From contig OX485807.1 in the NCBI GenBank assembly GCA_950295325.1, positions 27,251,666 through 27,315,665 on the forward strand: DNA of 64,000 nt, written 5' to 3'. Source of the DNA: Polytrichum commune. Lineage: Eukaryota; Streptophyta; Polytrichopsida; Polytrichales; Polytrichaceae. Positions 49,849 to 62,574 of the stretch are shown here, piece by piece; within the stretch, counting starts at the first letter, position 1, and each line of letters starts with the position of its first letter. Below the pieces are notes generated by a model. That model was not told the DNA's origin and did not search any database. It worked only from the letters and a program-made list of their open reading frames with translations. The position numbers and the translations under genes are program-made.

Positions 49849-50093
49849 CTAGATGCCCACCTCTTTGACTTGGGCTCCCAACACTTTTACCAAGGTAAAG
49901 GAGGTCTAGTGAAAACATAAACCCCATAGGTTTGTGATTTATTCATCTCAAGTGGGTCCCTCTAAACTGATTCAAAGTCCTTGATGCTAATTTCATGGTC
50001 AAAGTGTCCAGGAAAAGACACCTGCATGCTACGACAAAATCGCCTGTACAGGGAAGAGTGGTAGGGGCCTAATTCAAAGAGGTGGGCATCTAG
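49849..50093. mobile_element. 245-bp MITE with 30-bp inverted ends
   Basis: CTAGATGCCCACCTCTTTGA at 49849 is mirrored by TCAAAGAGGTGGGCATCTAG ending at 50093, perfect over 20 bp and continuing with mismatches. The interior is non-coding. No second copy was seen in the window, and the target duplication is not resolved. Confidence 0.8.
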
Positions 50094-50344
50094 CATTGGT
50101 TGCATTAGTCTACTAATATTAATTTAGTGTGAATCAATAGTAACTCTATATGGACATGTTTTTACTGCACCCCTAATGATAGGTGTTAGGAAACGGAATC
50201 CCCAAATGTATGCAAGCCATACAAAGGATATGGTATATTTGTACTTCCATGAGATGCAAAGATAACAATTTCATATGGATGATTTTTCATCACACATAAA
50301 CATGACATATGTTGACTTGACTATTTGCCCCAGATGTACACAAA

Positions 50345-50565
50345 TAGTGTCCGGAGAGATTTTTGGGCATAAGTTTAATGGGTCAAAATCCTAGCGTTTC
50401 CAAGTCCATCTCGTTACATGTTGTGATCTTTCAGTTTTTGTTCATTAAATTGGGGTATATTCTATAGATTCTTCTAAAACGATTGGTGATTTTCTTGAAG
50501 TCTTAAACTTCAACCGGTTATTTCTCAAACTAAATTGATTCATTTGTAACTAGTGGTGGGTTCTC
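50345..50565 (+). mobile_element. family B element
   Basis: Matches 13165-13345 and the reverse complements of 19762-19977 and 25905-26135 through GATTTTTGGGCATAAG, ATCCTAGCGTTTCC, GTTACATGTTG and TTCAACCGGTTATTTCTCAA blocks. Non-coding. Confidence 0.65.
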
Positions 50566-50694
50566 CTTGTTCATTGATTGAGCATGTTTTGTAGGGGAAA
50601 AACCTTCAACACAATTTTGTGCCCTAAAATCGACATTCATGGAGGGAGGTTGGAATTCATGAGAGATGGAGAGAGGGACTTCTAATTTATGAGT

Positions 50695-51062
50695 GTATCT
50701 CTTATTCATCCAACATAAATAAAAACTTGAAATAGTATGCAGCCCGGAGGTTATGTGTTTTTGTTGATTTGATATCGGAATTAGCGCTAAAGACCTTGCA
50801 TTAGTGTAGTATAATATTATCCATTTGAGTATGGAGGGTGGTGGGCATGGGAATATGTCATATATTATTTGGGAACTATATCTCTCACCAACATTGCTAT
50901 CTAAGATTCAGTCCAATACACTAAGGTGAAGCACTGTCATTGAATATTATTGGAATGAAACAGGTGATAGCAACTGAATAATGTTACGAGTCCAAGTCAT
51001 TTGAGATAAATGACCCACAAATCTATAGGGGGTCGAGTTTTTACGTTGGATGGATGAGGTAC
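50695..51062. mobile_element. family C inverted-repeat element
   Basis: The left end TATCTCTTATTCATCCAACA and the right end TTACGTTGGATGGATGAGGT are inverted copies. The interior shares GATTTGATATCGGAA and AAAGACCTTGCATTAGTG with 8634-8882. About 100 bp longer than that copy. Confidence 0.65.
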
Positions 51063-51183
51063 GCTCGTATGTGATATAATTTTGTTTCTCCATGAGAGAC
51101 AAACCAGGTGGACCCACTTCAAGCTTTCCTTGGAAATTAAAACTTGCTTGCCGTGGTGGAACAATTTAAGATGACACTGATTC

Positions 51184-51384
51184 ACCCAATTAGTGCGTGT
51201 TACTATTCGGAGTTACGTAGTGCAATAACGTCTTAATCGAGAGTTCAATTTAACTAACGAAAGTTCAGCATGTTGTTCAGACATTATAGAACATAAATGA
51301 CTTTGCTTGGTAAAATATGACATTCTCATTAAATGGTTATAGCACTGCGTAACTCCAAATAGCAACATGCACTTATTGGGATAA
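51184..51384. mobile_element. MITE family H, copy 2
   Basis: The left arm (51189-51230, containing ATTCGGAGTTACGTAGTGCA) and right arm (51336-51379, containing GCACTGCGTAACTCCAAATA) are inverted copies of about 42 bp. Related to 12847-13014 and 58620-58810. Non-coding. Confidence 0.75.
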
Positions 51385-51399
51385 TCAGTGTACTTACAA

Positions 51400-51560
51400 A
51401 CTACAGTAAATATGATATATAGTGTCACCAATTTTAATTGTCTTGCTCAATACTAATTGTAAACGGCGGTATAGTGTCACCAACCCTAGATGTTAATCCG
51501 TGTTGGACACACATTTTGGGATATTAAACTCCGGGGAGTAGGACATTAATTTTGGGACGG
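51400..51560. mobile_element. family J terminus next to a Stowaway-like end
   Basis: 51405-51480 carries TATAGTGTCACCAATTTTAATTG, also seen at 56430-56520 and, less exactly, at the ends of the 59428-62004 element. At 51520-51568, TTTTGGGACGGAGGGAGTA is the inverted form of the TACTCCCTCCGTCCCAAAA terminus known from Stowaway elements. Only one Stowaway-type end is visible, so it is truncated or chance-like. Confidence 0.45.
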
Positions 51561-51569
51561 AGGGAGTAT

Positions 51570-52177
51570 CACTCATCCACAAATTAAGTATATAAGCATT
51601 GTGTTGCTCTAGTAACTACAACCGCAATCGGAAGATTGTGAAAGAACACCTCTGCCTCTCTGTTGAGCATAGTAGAAGTGAAACAATCAAAGTATAACAA
51701 AATAAAATAGACAAAAATGTTGAAATAAGCACACACACAAGAGAGAAATGACACATTGCGATGATGAGCATGCTAGACATTGATACAAAATAAACAATGA
51801 CGTCCTCAATTGGCAAGCTTCCCCCCTTCCGCATAGACCAACCTTGCCGACTTCTATTCTTGGAGCATACCAATAGTTTACATTGTAAGTTAGCCAAGCT
51901 TGACAACCATAACTCTTTCCAACCCCCCGCTCGGCCAATGGCCTTATTCATTTCCCTAGAAAAGCCACTATGGCATTTTTAGGTAATTGTTGCCATAACA
52001 CACTAATTTCTTCCTACCCTCAAGAATTCAAGGTCAAAAAGCTTCATAGGGTTGTTTCTCTCGATACTTGGTAGCCAATAGAGTTCTATGTAAAAGTCCC
52101 TCAAAGTGGGACGAAACTGTGGAATTGATCCTTCTTTGAGAAAGCTACTTTTTTCTTTTTTGAGAGCTCGTTAGCTC
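51570..52177. other. no recognisable gene
   Basis: Short minus-strand frames at 51616-51951 contain hydrophobic stretches but no recognised motif and no splice-linked partner. Confidence 0.4.
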
Positions 52178-52845
52178 ATTGTGTATCGGAGCCTATTTTG
52201 AAAGTTTGGTGAAACTTTTGCGACCTCCTCTTTCCACCTCTGCAATTGAGGGAATTCTAGAATCTAAAATAGGATACGTGCATGGGACCCATTGTCATGA
52301 ATCCCAGATTAGCCGATACATGGCTAGCTTGCCCTGCTTGTTCTAGTAGGACAAGCTAGGAAGCTAGTCTGTAGCTGCCCAACACCATTCCTTTGTGTAT
52401 GGTGATACATAAACTTGGATGACTTTGTGTTGATTCTCAAAAACTTTGGATTTGGGACTAAACCCATAGTTTCATCTGCTTTACTTGACAAATAACTAGT
52501 AGGTGGTCATGTATCAGAACTTATTTTGAAAGTTAGGTGAAACTTTGGGACCTTCTCTTTCCACCTCTCAAACTTTGAAAGAATTATAGGATCCAAAACA
52601 AGATATGCGCATAGGAGTTGTTGTCATAAATCCCAGATCAACGGCCTATGCTAGGCTAGCTTGGCTCACCCATCCCAATAGGATAAGCTAGAAAGCCGGT
52701 CTATAATACCTTGACACCATATGTGTGTATGATAATTTAAGCATCGAGAAAACTTGGGTGACTTTGTGTTGAGTCTCATAAACTGAGGGGTTGGAACTCA
52801 ACCCATGGTTTCACCTGCTTTACTTTACAAATAACTCTAATACAT
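52178..52845 (+). repeat. tandem duplication, about 335-bp units
   Basis: Unit 1 (52178-52511) and unit 2 (52512-52845) share TATTTTGAAAGTT.GGTGAAACTTT, CTCTTTCCACCTCT, TCATAAATCCCAGAT-like, GACTTTGTGTTGA and CACCTGCTTTACTT-like blocks in the same order. No conserved open frame. Confidence 0.8.
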
Positions 52846-53244
52846 ACAGGGTTTATGATATGCAGGACCTTATGTGTGAGATGAGCATGCAACTTTCACC
52901 CAAAAAGACTTTGGACGTACACGAGTTGCTCTATTATTTTACAATGGAAGCTTGCAATGGGAAGAAGCACACAGAAATGACTTCGCATCACATCTCTCTT
53001 GGATTGATTGTCCTCTGACAATGACGAGAGATGTGCAAATTGCCGGTTCCATATCAAATCTGAATTCATATGGAAGAATTACAGAATCTTAGCATATCAG
53101 CAATGTGACAATGGCTTAAACTGGAAACGAAGTGATACTTGAATATTTATATCTTCGTGGATCAATACACACGTTTTCTATTTATCTCTATCTCTATAGT
53201 AGAATTCACATCTCTCTTGGAAAGATTGTCTTCAAAAATTCAAC

Positions 53245-53830
53245 CTACAACTTGCCGATCTTAGTAGGCCGGGCTACACCTCTGTACTCTGTAGTATCTA
53301 CATTTGAGCTACCAAAATAGTCACCAGCGCTGGTCATGGCTACCTCTCTTTGAGCGAGGCATGGTGATGCCATTTGACCTCTCGCTTGATGCTTCGACTG
53401 AAACTCAAAATCATTTGTCTCAAGACACTTCTGTAGCATGGCTGCAAGCTGTACATGAAACTCCACAGGAAATCCTCCAACCTCTACAAATCAAATCTGA
53501 CGCGTTGGCCGTAGCTCTTGTAGGGAGAGCAGATTCAACTTTAGTTCTGTATCCACAAGTTCCTCTCACCATCGCTTGTTCTCTTATGTGCTGGCCGTGT
53601 CAATAAGTTCCTTCCCCCGCCAGAAATCTTCTCGATCCGCCATTTGATCCGAGACAGCACTTCGGGCACACGTTTCCGCGAGGCACTTAAGCGGCCCCCT
53701 TAGCGGTACTCCGATTTGGTGTCGCTGCTGTAAAGCCTGCACCACGAAATGGCGACCAATGATTCTCTTATAATTGTACATCTCCATATACATGGTATAT
53801 AAATAGCTTCATAAGGAGCAATCTTCTATC
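53245..53830. other. GC-richer block with protein-like frames, unidentified
   Basis: Overlapping frames on both strands (53304-53606 plus; 53245-53466 and 53584-53793 minus) are longer and less biased than in surrounding repeats. One minus frame runs HQIGVPLRGPLKCLAETCAR and onward. I could not link them into a gene or identify a family. They may be a decayed gene or retroelement fragment. Confidence 0.25.
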
Positions 53831-54182
53831 AACATGCTGTATATTCTTCATCCTTCTCGGCAAGGAGTCACGATACTCCATGAGCATAAGCCTAATTTGT
53901 GAACATTCAGTTTATCGAGGTTCTCCTCGGGGTACAAATTCCAAATTCGGCTTAACTATGACCAGTTCTTACAGAGCCCAGTCGGCTATGGTGCACCCTC
54001 TAGACGTTTGACTAGACAAAGGGTTCCACCAACCTCTTCTGTTTTCCAAAAGGTAGCAGTAGAAAAAGAGAGGATTCAGATTCCGAGCTCTCTACAAGGA
54101 CCAAGCAGACACTGATAGATGATGTTTAACGCATGTGATAGCTGAGACTCAGATCAGATATTCCATGGTACGCAGCTTCATC

Positions 54183-55400
54183 TCACTTGTCCAGGGCAGT
54201 GATCACTACCCTGCATAGCAAAGCACAAAACCCCGCCTGAACCTTTTTAGCGTCTATCTGCTGCTCGATTGTTTTAGGCTCATCTCGGAGAGCAGCACCT
54301 AATAGGTACAATCATTGAGCAGGAAAAGCATCATGAGTTGCCTCGTGTGTAGGACAGATCAGCGAGAGAGGATAGTAAGTTCAGTCTAGCTTCCCTGGAA
54401 CCTGTCTGCTTCTTTGGCCGATGATAGCAATCCCTTGCAGACAGTTTCACTTACAAGCAAATGTGTCGCTGACTTACCAGTCATACACAGTCGGTGAGTT
54501 TGGCTGTGCTTTGTCGAACTTGTCTGAGCCGACTTTACGCATCACTTTGTTTTGGCCAGGATGGAAGACGCTTCGCCAGATGTTATCTTTCTCTGCAGTA
54601 TCTGTTCAACAACAAACGTGACAGTTAGAAATGGCAACAAAATCTGCACATCAAAGAATGTCCACAAATGTCTACAAAGTTTGCTATCCTACATAACAAA
54701 CGTACGGCCTGTATATAAGATAAAAGTGTACATACAAGTACTGGGCGATGCCATGGACGGTGAAGCAGGAGGAGTGGAACCAAGGCTGCTAGGAGTTCCG
54801 ACGGAAGACTCGGTGCTCAACGATCCTAGGCCTAGAGGCCTCCTTATAGCTACGGCTTTCGAGGTCTGGAACCCATCGCCACCGGCGCGCCGATCCACTA
54901 TGTTCGCAGCATCAAGAGGACCTGCAACATGTCAAAACATTACTTCCTAAAAATGCCAGAAAGTCCCCGGATATGTCCTGGCTGTAACTAACAAATTGAC
55001 GACGAAGTACTCGTACTTTATAGAAGGGCTTTCATTGTGTAGGGAAATTGATCGGTCACGGAAACAACAAGCCTTAGAGATGGACGTTTATCAGGTAAGG
55101 AAGTAAAGCGCTTCACAGAAACCACAAAGCCTTCTCAGGAAGACTTCCCGAGTCAAAGAAAGAAGGACTACAACAACACCATTGTCTATGGAGCGACACT
55201 AACTTCCATTGAGTATTCACACCATAGTCATCCTTTCAAACGAAATGTTGTACTGACTCAAACAACGCACGCTTGTAGCGAGACATACCGCCAGCAACTT
55301 GAGCACCTTTTCCTGATTTCTCTTTCCTCAGCTGCTTCAAGCCTTTGTCGGGAGGTGAGCCTCCAGCGACGTCATCCCAGAGCTTGTCCAACAGCCCCAT
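54183..55400 (-). CDS. dormancy/auxin-associated family protein (DRM1/ARP1), four exons
   Basis: Minus-strand exons 55400-55289, 54921-54742, 54601-54478 and 54210-54183 join to 147 residues. The N terminus MGLLDKLWDDVAGGSPPDKG and the C-terminal block KDNIWRSVFHPGQN followed by FDKAQPNSPTVYDW are hallmarks of the DRM1/ARP1 family, small, disordered, plant-specific proteins whose transcripts mark dormancy and auxin or sugar status; their molecular role is unknown. The middle is a Ser/Pro/Thr-rich stretch (about 72-97, TPSSLGSTPPASPS). The last exon is inferred: TATGACTG|GTAAGT is a strong donor and an acceptor at 54211 gives W-VVITALDK-stop. Without that splice the frame would stop at TGG-TAA (54474), giving a 139-residue form. 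Both ends of the family core are intact. Confidence 0.88.
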
Positions 55401-56410
55401 GCTTCTCCCTCACCTTCCTACATACAAACAAACCATCATAAGTCAAACCATCACAAGTTATACTATCGCTAGCCACATTTTGCACAAAATCAACAAACAA
55501 TTAAGCCTCCAGCGTCTTCACCTACTTTAATTGAGACTCTACACCGTCTACAATGCATAGTTTAGACAAAGACTGACAGTCTGCACTTAAAGACAAACTT
55601 CCAAGCCCCTTTGCTAGACAAAGCAAACGAGATACGCGACTCTGGAAAAAAGAAAAAGAAAAAAGATGAGCATCCTAGAGAGACAGCAAGTTATACGCCT
55701 GAAGATAAAGCTATCGCTAAGTCAGATTGTGTCGGCATATTAAGTACACAGTGGCGACTCCGTTAATTGGAACTTGAAAACTCAAGCTCACCAAGAACAC
55801 TTTAGAAAGAGCTCTCAAGTTGATCTCCACATACAGGAGGCCACACTAAGCGTCCTCCGCAATGCAGTGCTCTAAACAATAGAGGAGCTGTCTACCTACA
55901 CACCTTTACGAGCTTCAAGAAGATTTCAGTTACCACTTTCAACGCGCCGGTGCTCCAAAGCTTGCGCGATCCAGGTCCACCTCCAGGAATCCTACAGATT
56001 CTAGAGAAAATTGTCAGTCACGCTATTCCATTCCCTGAGGATCTCCGAACTCAAACGATCTCTCCTCCGAACACAACAGGAGTGGCAGCGAGACGGCAAA
56101 GAAAGCTCAATATTGGTGTCTTGTTGGGAGACCGGGTCTAGTTATGCATGCCCCAGGTCTTAGCTCAGACGTAGATGTGAGTACTAGATCTACAATGGGG
56201 GTAGATGTAGAGTGTAGACGTTCGAACATACGACAAATATCTTTCCCACGGAAACACCAGCGCTAGTGCGGACGCATGCAGGGTCCCTTTACCGTCCTGG
56301 ATTGGAGCACTTTTTCTGATGCGCCACGCCCCGCGTCCTATAGCCGCGCATAGTCAGTTCTTGGTTTTCTTGCTATTTCCTTAGACTTAGGTTTTGGCAC
56401 AGGTAGATGG
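55401..56410 (-). promoter_or_regulatory. presumed 5' UTR and promoter region of the DRM1/ARP1 gene
   Basis: A possible 5'-UTR acceptor (GTTTGTATGTAG followed by GAAGGTGAGGG) sits about 20 bases before the ATG. The region 55900-56360 is GC-richer and CpG-containing (GCGTGGCGC, GCGCGGC), unlike the surrounding AT-rich repeats, which suits a promoter. No exact TATA box was assigned. Confidence 0.35.
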
Positions 56411-56417
56411 CAATAAA

Positions 56418-56530
56418 ACTACACTTAAAATGTTGTATTTAATGTCACCAATTCTATTTGGCTTCCTCAAAATATATGTTGATTGTATATCGCCCATGAA
56501 GTGTCACCAACACTAATTCTACATACAAGT
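56418..56530 (+). mobile_element. family J terminus
   Basis: CTACACTTAAAATGTTGTATTTAATGTCACC resembles both ends of 59428-62004 (positions 56419-56450). The following CACCAATTCTATTTGGCTTC and GTGTCACCAACACTAATT blocks match 51405-51480. Confidence 0.5.
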
Positions 56531-56599
56531 GATCTTGTATATTGCCAATTTGATTAATATAGCACCTACTTGGCGGAAATATTGAAAAGGAAGAAGAAA

Positions 56600-58610
56600 A
56601 AACTGTCAAAACACATGTTAAACTTGTAAATGGAATTAAAAAAATTTATTTACAAGAAGGTTTATTTAGGCTCGCTGATGGTGTGCCAATCTGGCTGACA
56701 ACAGCATTACCATGCTCGAAGGCAGAGGCAGAGTCCACAAACAGACCCACCCTGGCAACAGGAACACCGAATTTGAAAGAAGGAGAATATCTCCCTGTAA
56801 AGAATATGTAGCCAACACCTGCTACCGACGCTCCTCAAACTTGCCCCATGCTGGCCGATCCGCCTTCCATTACATGAAGCCTCAGCCACCTGGTTGCAAT
56901 TGCCAGTTCGTCAAAAACCATCCCCTGGCCTCCATAGCCAATCATACAATTTAACCTATTATTAGCTCCACGCTAGTTAGTATGGTAACCAACGGGTCAA
57001 CACACTACTTATTGTAAACCCAACATTGTTTGTCATTCCTAGTAAAAAGAAATTCGGACATTGTAGATTTAAAATGTTGCAAATACCGCCACTTACTAAG
57101 CGACTTTTCATCCAAATCCAATTATCCATGACAGTATTTCACAGCATAATTATTAGGATGCAAAACATACCAAACTTTGTTTCAATCGTTAGCGTAATTT
57201 TCATCCAAATTTGAATCATCCACGACACTACTTGTAAACTTATTCATAAGAAATGTCATTAGAAAAGTCACCACAATAACATAAAATACCATATGACACT
57301 ACATACAATAATCTAGTGTACTATGGGTTTGCCTCGATTGCCCGTACCATAAATGCTCGAGTTTCGAGACAAAATGTGAGTGATACATGCTAGTTTCAAC
57401 TCCAAATACTAGCACAAGTGCCCATGAAGAATGATCATGGTAGCATTATTAAGACCCGGGTATGCCGACCTTTTGGCGTAAATGGGAAGCCTAGACAAAT
57501 TAGCATAGTTATTAGTTAGGGTAACCATGAATGACCCGAGTAAAGCTAGGTTCAAGCCTTCATGCACATGGGAACTAACCGTCATTATAACTAGACTTGT
57601 TGCAATACTTTCGATTCCCTCATCTAACGGTAGCCTCGTCAAGAACTCAACACCAAGATATATATGACATTGTATGATTCAAACACACTTCAATACCGAC
57701 ACCAAGTCATCCTGCCTTATACGACTTAGCCTAATTATGCAAACATTTACTCGTCAACCATCTAATTGTATACATCCATAGGCGACAAATTTGGAACATG
57801 GGCTCAAATCACCATACCGGTAACCCCCCATAAGTTAACATGTCGGGAAGGGGGCCCACTATATTGAAAGATTCACAATGTTGGGAATTTGCGGTAGATC
57901 TTTCCATAAAGGAACCTTGGATATATACAATAGTGTATTTATACTCCACAGACATTGTGCATGGAAGTTGGTACCTCACTTCCTCTTTGAGTACGCAACT
58001 AGGCCTTAGGCACCCTATAAAGTGGTAAGTAGTGTTTTTAAATGCACGATACTTGGACCACTATTATAATCGCATGGGAATTTGTAATGACAACTTTCCG
58101 AGCGGCTAAAAGGATGTGAGAGAAGTAGCCATGTGTGTTGAAGGTGTAGAAATCGGGAACCCCTTATACCTTAGAATGTTTCACTTTTTGAAGAAAATAC
58201 ACCTACATCATCCTAGAATTAGCATAAGTGAATTCAAATTAACCCGGTGAGAATAAGTTGGTATCAATCAACCAAATAAATAAATAAGTAGCCAACGTTG
58301 GGCAATCCGACGTGAATTTGAGCCTGTTGGCTCTACCCTGCTCAAGAACTCTCTTGGTGCAAGGTGGAGTTTACTGCCTACCTTGCACTAAGTGGGCTCT
58401 TGATGACTTCCTACCTACTTAATTAGGTTTTTCCATCAAGTAGAGAGAAGATTTCACAGCAGGAATCGAACCACCAACCACTCCATTCGGAAATGGGTAC
58501 CTCTCCACAATCACCTGGTAGTTTTAGGGTCATCTTGGAACACCATTCAAACCAAATATTTATAAGGAGGGGAGGGGTTGATATTCTAGGCCCTCAACAT
58601 GCTTTTCACA
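56600..58610. other. no recognisable gene
   Basis: AT-rich. No open frame above about 80 codons with recognisable content and no repeat family matched. Confidence 0.5.
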
Positions 58611-58619
58611 AGTATGAAT

Positions 58620-58810
58620 CCTACAACTCTGGTTTACCATTTGGAGTTATGCATTGTGATAAAATAAATAAATATATCATTTGTTACACATATGTCATTA
58701 ATGTATGGTATGTTACATCAAGGAAGATAATATAACTTACTAGTAAAAAGAATGATACTCTTTGTAAAAAGTTATAGCAACACTTAACCCTAAACGTTAT
58801 TATGTGTGAC
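58620..58810. mobile_element. MITE family H, copy 3 (diverged)
   Basis: The left arm contains TTTACCATTTGGAGTTATGC and the right arm AGTTATAGCAACACTTAACC, inverted and more diverged than in the other two copies. Non-coding. Confidence 0.55.
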
Positions 58811-59427
58811 CACAACGATAGGTGTAAATGGTATTTGCAATGTATGCTAGGTTGAACCTTGCCAACATCAAATGAATATAATATCAAACCTTCTTTCCTA
58901 TGTTTGTGGTTGACACATCTCAAAATCATGTTTGATGTCATCCAAACCGGTCTCATTTCTTTTTAGGTCATTTTGGAATCCACCAAATTCATTGAGAGGT
59001 CAACTAGCTACCGATGCATGAAAAGGAGACTCGAGATAGAGGACTTCGATGTTGCCACCGGCATGATTTACGGTGTAACTTGCTCTATCTTCAAGTTAGT
59101 TCAATTCTATAATGTGATTTCAAAGCAAACATCATGACATTTGATTGGCCTTGAAGATTATAGCCTCAGCTCATAGGTGAACACCTTGAACATACGAGCC
59201 ACATTTGATCTTCCATGAGGGCAAGCCCCTAGGTTCCCACACATTTGGCTGAAACATCCGGTTCACTTCATTCACTTACTTATTTTAACTGGATGCCTAT
59301 GTTTGAGTGTTCTTGGGTTAATCTTGAGGACGTAAGAATCGACACCAAAACGACATATCCATCGTGGGTAACCCATGATGTAATCCAGGTTTTGACTAGC
59401 CTTCTCCGCACTGCTCAAGCCAAAAAG

Positions 59428-59476
59428 TACACTAAATATTGTGTTTAGTGTCACTTACTTTTTGGAATCATGCAAT

Positions 59477-59519
<43 letters not shown>

Positions 59520-61811
59520 CTTGATTTATGAGCTCCGTCTTTATAAAAAAACCTACGGGCTGCCCGGAAAAAATACGGGTACTATAAATATGAGGGCCGA
59601 AATCACAGAAAGCACCTCTGTACAGACTGGTCATATACGTCTTGAATGTGCCTCTGCGAGATAGGAAGCTTGAGTGCTCTACTTAGAGAGCTTGCAGTAA
59701 GACAGTCTCGACTGGATGTGTAATTCTTGCCCATGAGTGAAGGAGCACTGCTGTAGTCCAGCGAAGTACTTAGTCGACTAAGCACTGTCGTAAAGTGTGA
59801 GCGATTTCTTGAAATCCACTAAGAGAGGTTCTTCGTTACAGACTACGATACACAGTGTCACAGGATCCCTCAAACAATGTCGAAGATGAACAAGAACAGT
59901 TCACCGCATGACGAATTCAAGGTGTAAAATCAGGAGCGGATGAGTCTTCTATGATTATACTTGATGTTCGAATTACTCACATGGGATTATCAGTTTGTTC
60001 TCTTATAGACAAGTATTTCTTGACTTAAAGAATTACATACTGTCTTTCTATGCAAAGTTCTGAAGAGTATTTTTGAGTATTTGTGATTACTATTAATTTA
60101 TACATATTCATATGGATGATGCCGTACCTTGTTGACATCGATAACAAGTAAGATGGTCCGCCTACACCTGTTGTACGCTCTACTAATTCATTTTTTGATA
60201 TTGGGGAGCATGGGCACAGGTGAGGACCTCTTCTACAAAGTGCTGCGCACCTTCCGAAGAAAATGTCCACTCATTATTATCTTTCTACAAGTTTCTTGAA
60301 ACCCAGGAAATTAATAATGAGTACTATTATCGTTCTTGATAATATCATTCCAAATACTCTACAAACTGATGAATACCTGCTTCTGTTTCTGTAACAAGGG
60401 AGTCAGGAGATACATATACACTGTGACAAATATAATAGCGGCAGAGGAGTTCCATGATATTTCCCTGCTATATATGACTATCACTGCTATGAGTTTACCC
60501 ATATGCTGATACTACAGACTATATACAAAGTATCACTGATAAAGAAGGATAGTGCTTTAAAACAGATTGCGGAACACATTCTTTCTTTCTGACGTCTGAA
60601 CCCATTATGCTGTGTCTCTAACGATTCATCGTGATGCTTAGCATGATTTTATATAGCACTGATCATACTAATGAGAGATTTGTCTATTACAGACTAACAA
60701 CTATACAGTATACTTACACGGCTGGATGACTTATGATTACTTTATTGACCCTCTGAGAGGTATCTATCGATATAGATATGTGGTCCTCGAATAATACTAT
60801 TGTCGAAGGCATATATCTGTGATGCAACTCTATAATTTCAGGGTACATAGTTACAGTACTATTTACACTGATCAGTAGCGTATAATTCCTTAAAGAATTT
60901 CTGACCAGTGGAGTGAAACGTCAAATGTATTTGACATAACTCTATGAATACAAGTCCGGGAACTCAAATACTCAGATTCTCTTTCGGAATCACTGAGGAT
61001 GCCAAGGACTGATGCAATCTACATATGAATAACTTGAGAGTTAAAACAAGTCTAACTACTCTGGGACCATATACGGTCTCCATGACAACCGTATGAGGAA
61101 AAAGTTGCAGCTATATACAAATAGCATGGGATCTCTTTACCCACATTGTCTGTAAATAACATTCAAACACTGGGTATTACAGATAGATTAATAATGGTAG
61201 CTACGACAAAGAGTCTTTTCTGATAAGCCTGTTTCTACGAAAAGTCTCCCTCAAAGAAAGGTCATATAGCTATCTAAACCATTCCCATATAAGAGCGGTG
61301 GCTATGCCGCACAGTAAACCGTTGTCTATAATAATAGGTCTTGTCTGTTATTACCCAAAGGGAAGTTATCAGTCTCCACATGCTCTCAAACATGTGCAAT
61401 TGATAAACACAAAGTGCTGATATACTAAGAGAACTTGTGTATCAAGGATGCCGGTTACTAAGGAAAGGGGACGCTCTGCATAAGACATTACTTATGCAAC
61501 GAATAGTATAAAGAGGTGGTTGGATAAGTGAAAACAGTAGCCGCTGTGCTACACTTTGAAATTAGTTTATATCCAAGAAGAAGGTCCTGACAGGTTCACG
61601 GACTGGTTACTTAACAATATCAAACAGGGTATACTATAGATATGTCTCTCTACAACCAAGGATGTGTGGACAGAGATATAACAAGAACATACCATAAGAT
61701 TATCAGGACCCTTCTCGAACAGGGATGTATGTTGTCAATACTTAAACATGACTCTACAATACATAACATAACCTATTATGACATGAGTCAAATCAGGACA
61801 AGATTAGTCAG

Positions 61812-61843
<32 letters not shown>

Positions 61844-62004
61844 TTCCTATACATCTCATATTTATACCAACAAAGGTCAAATTGATTGTTTGGACATATC
61901 AGAACTTTAACATCTTTACTTGGCAAGAAGTTACATTAATAGTAAAAGATATAGTATTGTGTAGCTCCATATAATAAATGACACTAAATACAATACACAG
62001 TGTA
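59428..62004. mobile_element. possible 2.6-kb TIR-bounded element without a recognised protein
   Basis: 59428-59466 (TACACTAAATATTGTGTTTA and onward) and the reverse complement of 61966-62004 (TACACTGTGTATTGTATTTA and onward) agree at about 31 of 39 positions. TA at both outer ends would suit a TA target duplication. Inside the left end is a (CT)n run (59478-59515) and inside the right end a (TA)n run (61820-61845). The 2-kb interior differs in texture from the rest of the window, with no frame above about 110 codons and no family repeat. It may be a decayed DNA transposon or two unrelated family J MITEs flanking unique DNA. Confidence 0.4.
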
Positions 62005-62574
62005 GTTGGTAGCAATTTTCAAAGAGATTACTTTCCAAAAAAATAAAATCTCTTAGTTTGTTTTTGTTGAACTTGGAATTAGAAAATTTCACACCCGATC
62101 AAAGAAACCAATTTAAATGCATGTTGTTTTATTCTATTTTATTTGGATCTTGAAAACCCTTTATTTCTCTTTGTTACAAAATTTAGTAGTTAAGGGAAGT
62201 AACAAGATTAGTCAAACTAATAGTTTTGGCTTTTCCTACCAAGGTATAACATTCGCACTTCTAGCTGCTCAAATGAAAAGATTAAGTAATTTTGATTCAT
62301 CTTAATTCATTCCTAGTGTTGTTTCTAAAGGGGAAATGCTGCTAAAATGATATTGGAGATGGGGCAATGGTCCTTATGCCAAGCTTAACGGATGTAGTCT
62401 AGAATTCACTCTCTACAACTTTCTCTTGCACGTCAACTCCAAATGAGGTTCTAAACCAAAATAACATAGCTTTGATCGAGATAGAAAGCCTTACGTCTTC
62501 TGGACTCCAAAAAATTGGACTACGTGCTCAAAAGTTTGTTGCATGATGTGACCTACTAATCAACACATACAAAA

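Noticed and set aside
51520-51568. Complete Stowaway element
   Set aside because: Only one terminus-like sequence is present; no inverted partner was found within a few hundred bases.
61642-61974. 110-codon frame that loosely recalls a copia reverse transcriptase segment
   Set aside because: It includes a TA-microsatellite, lacks the YVDD-type motif and the similarity does not extend upstream.
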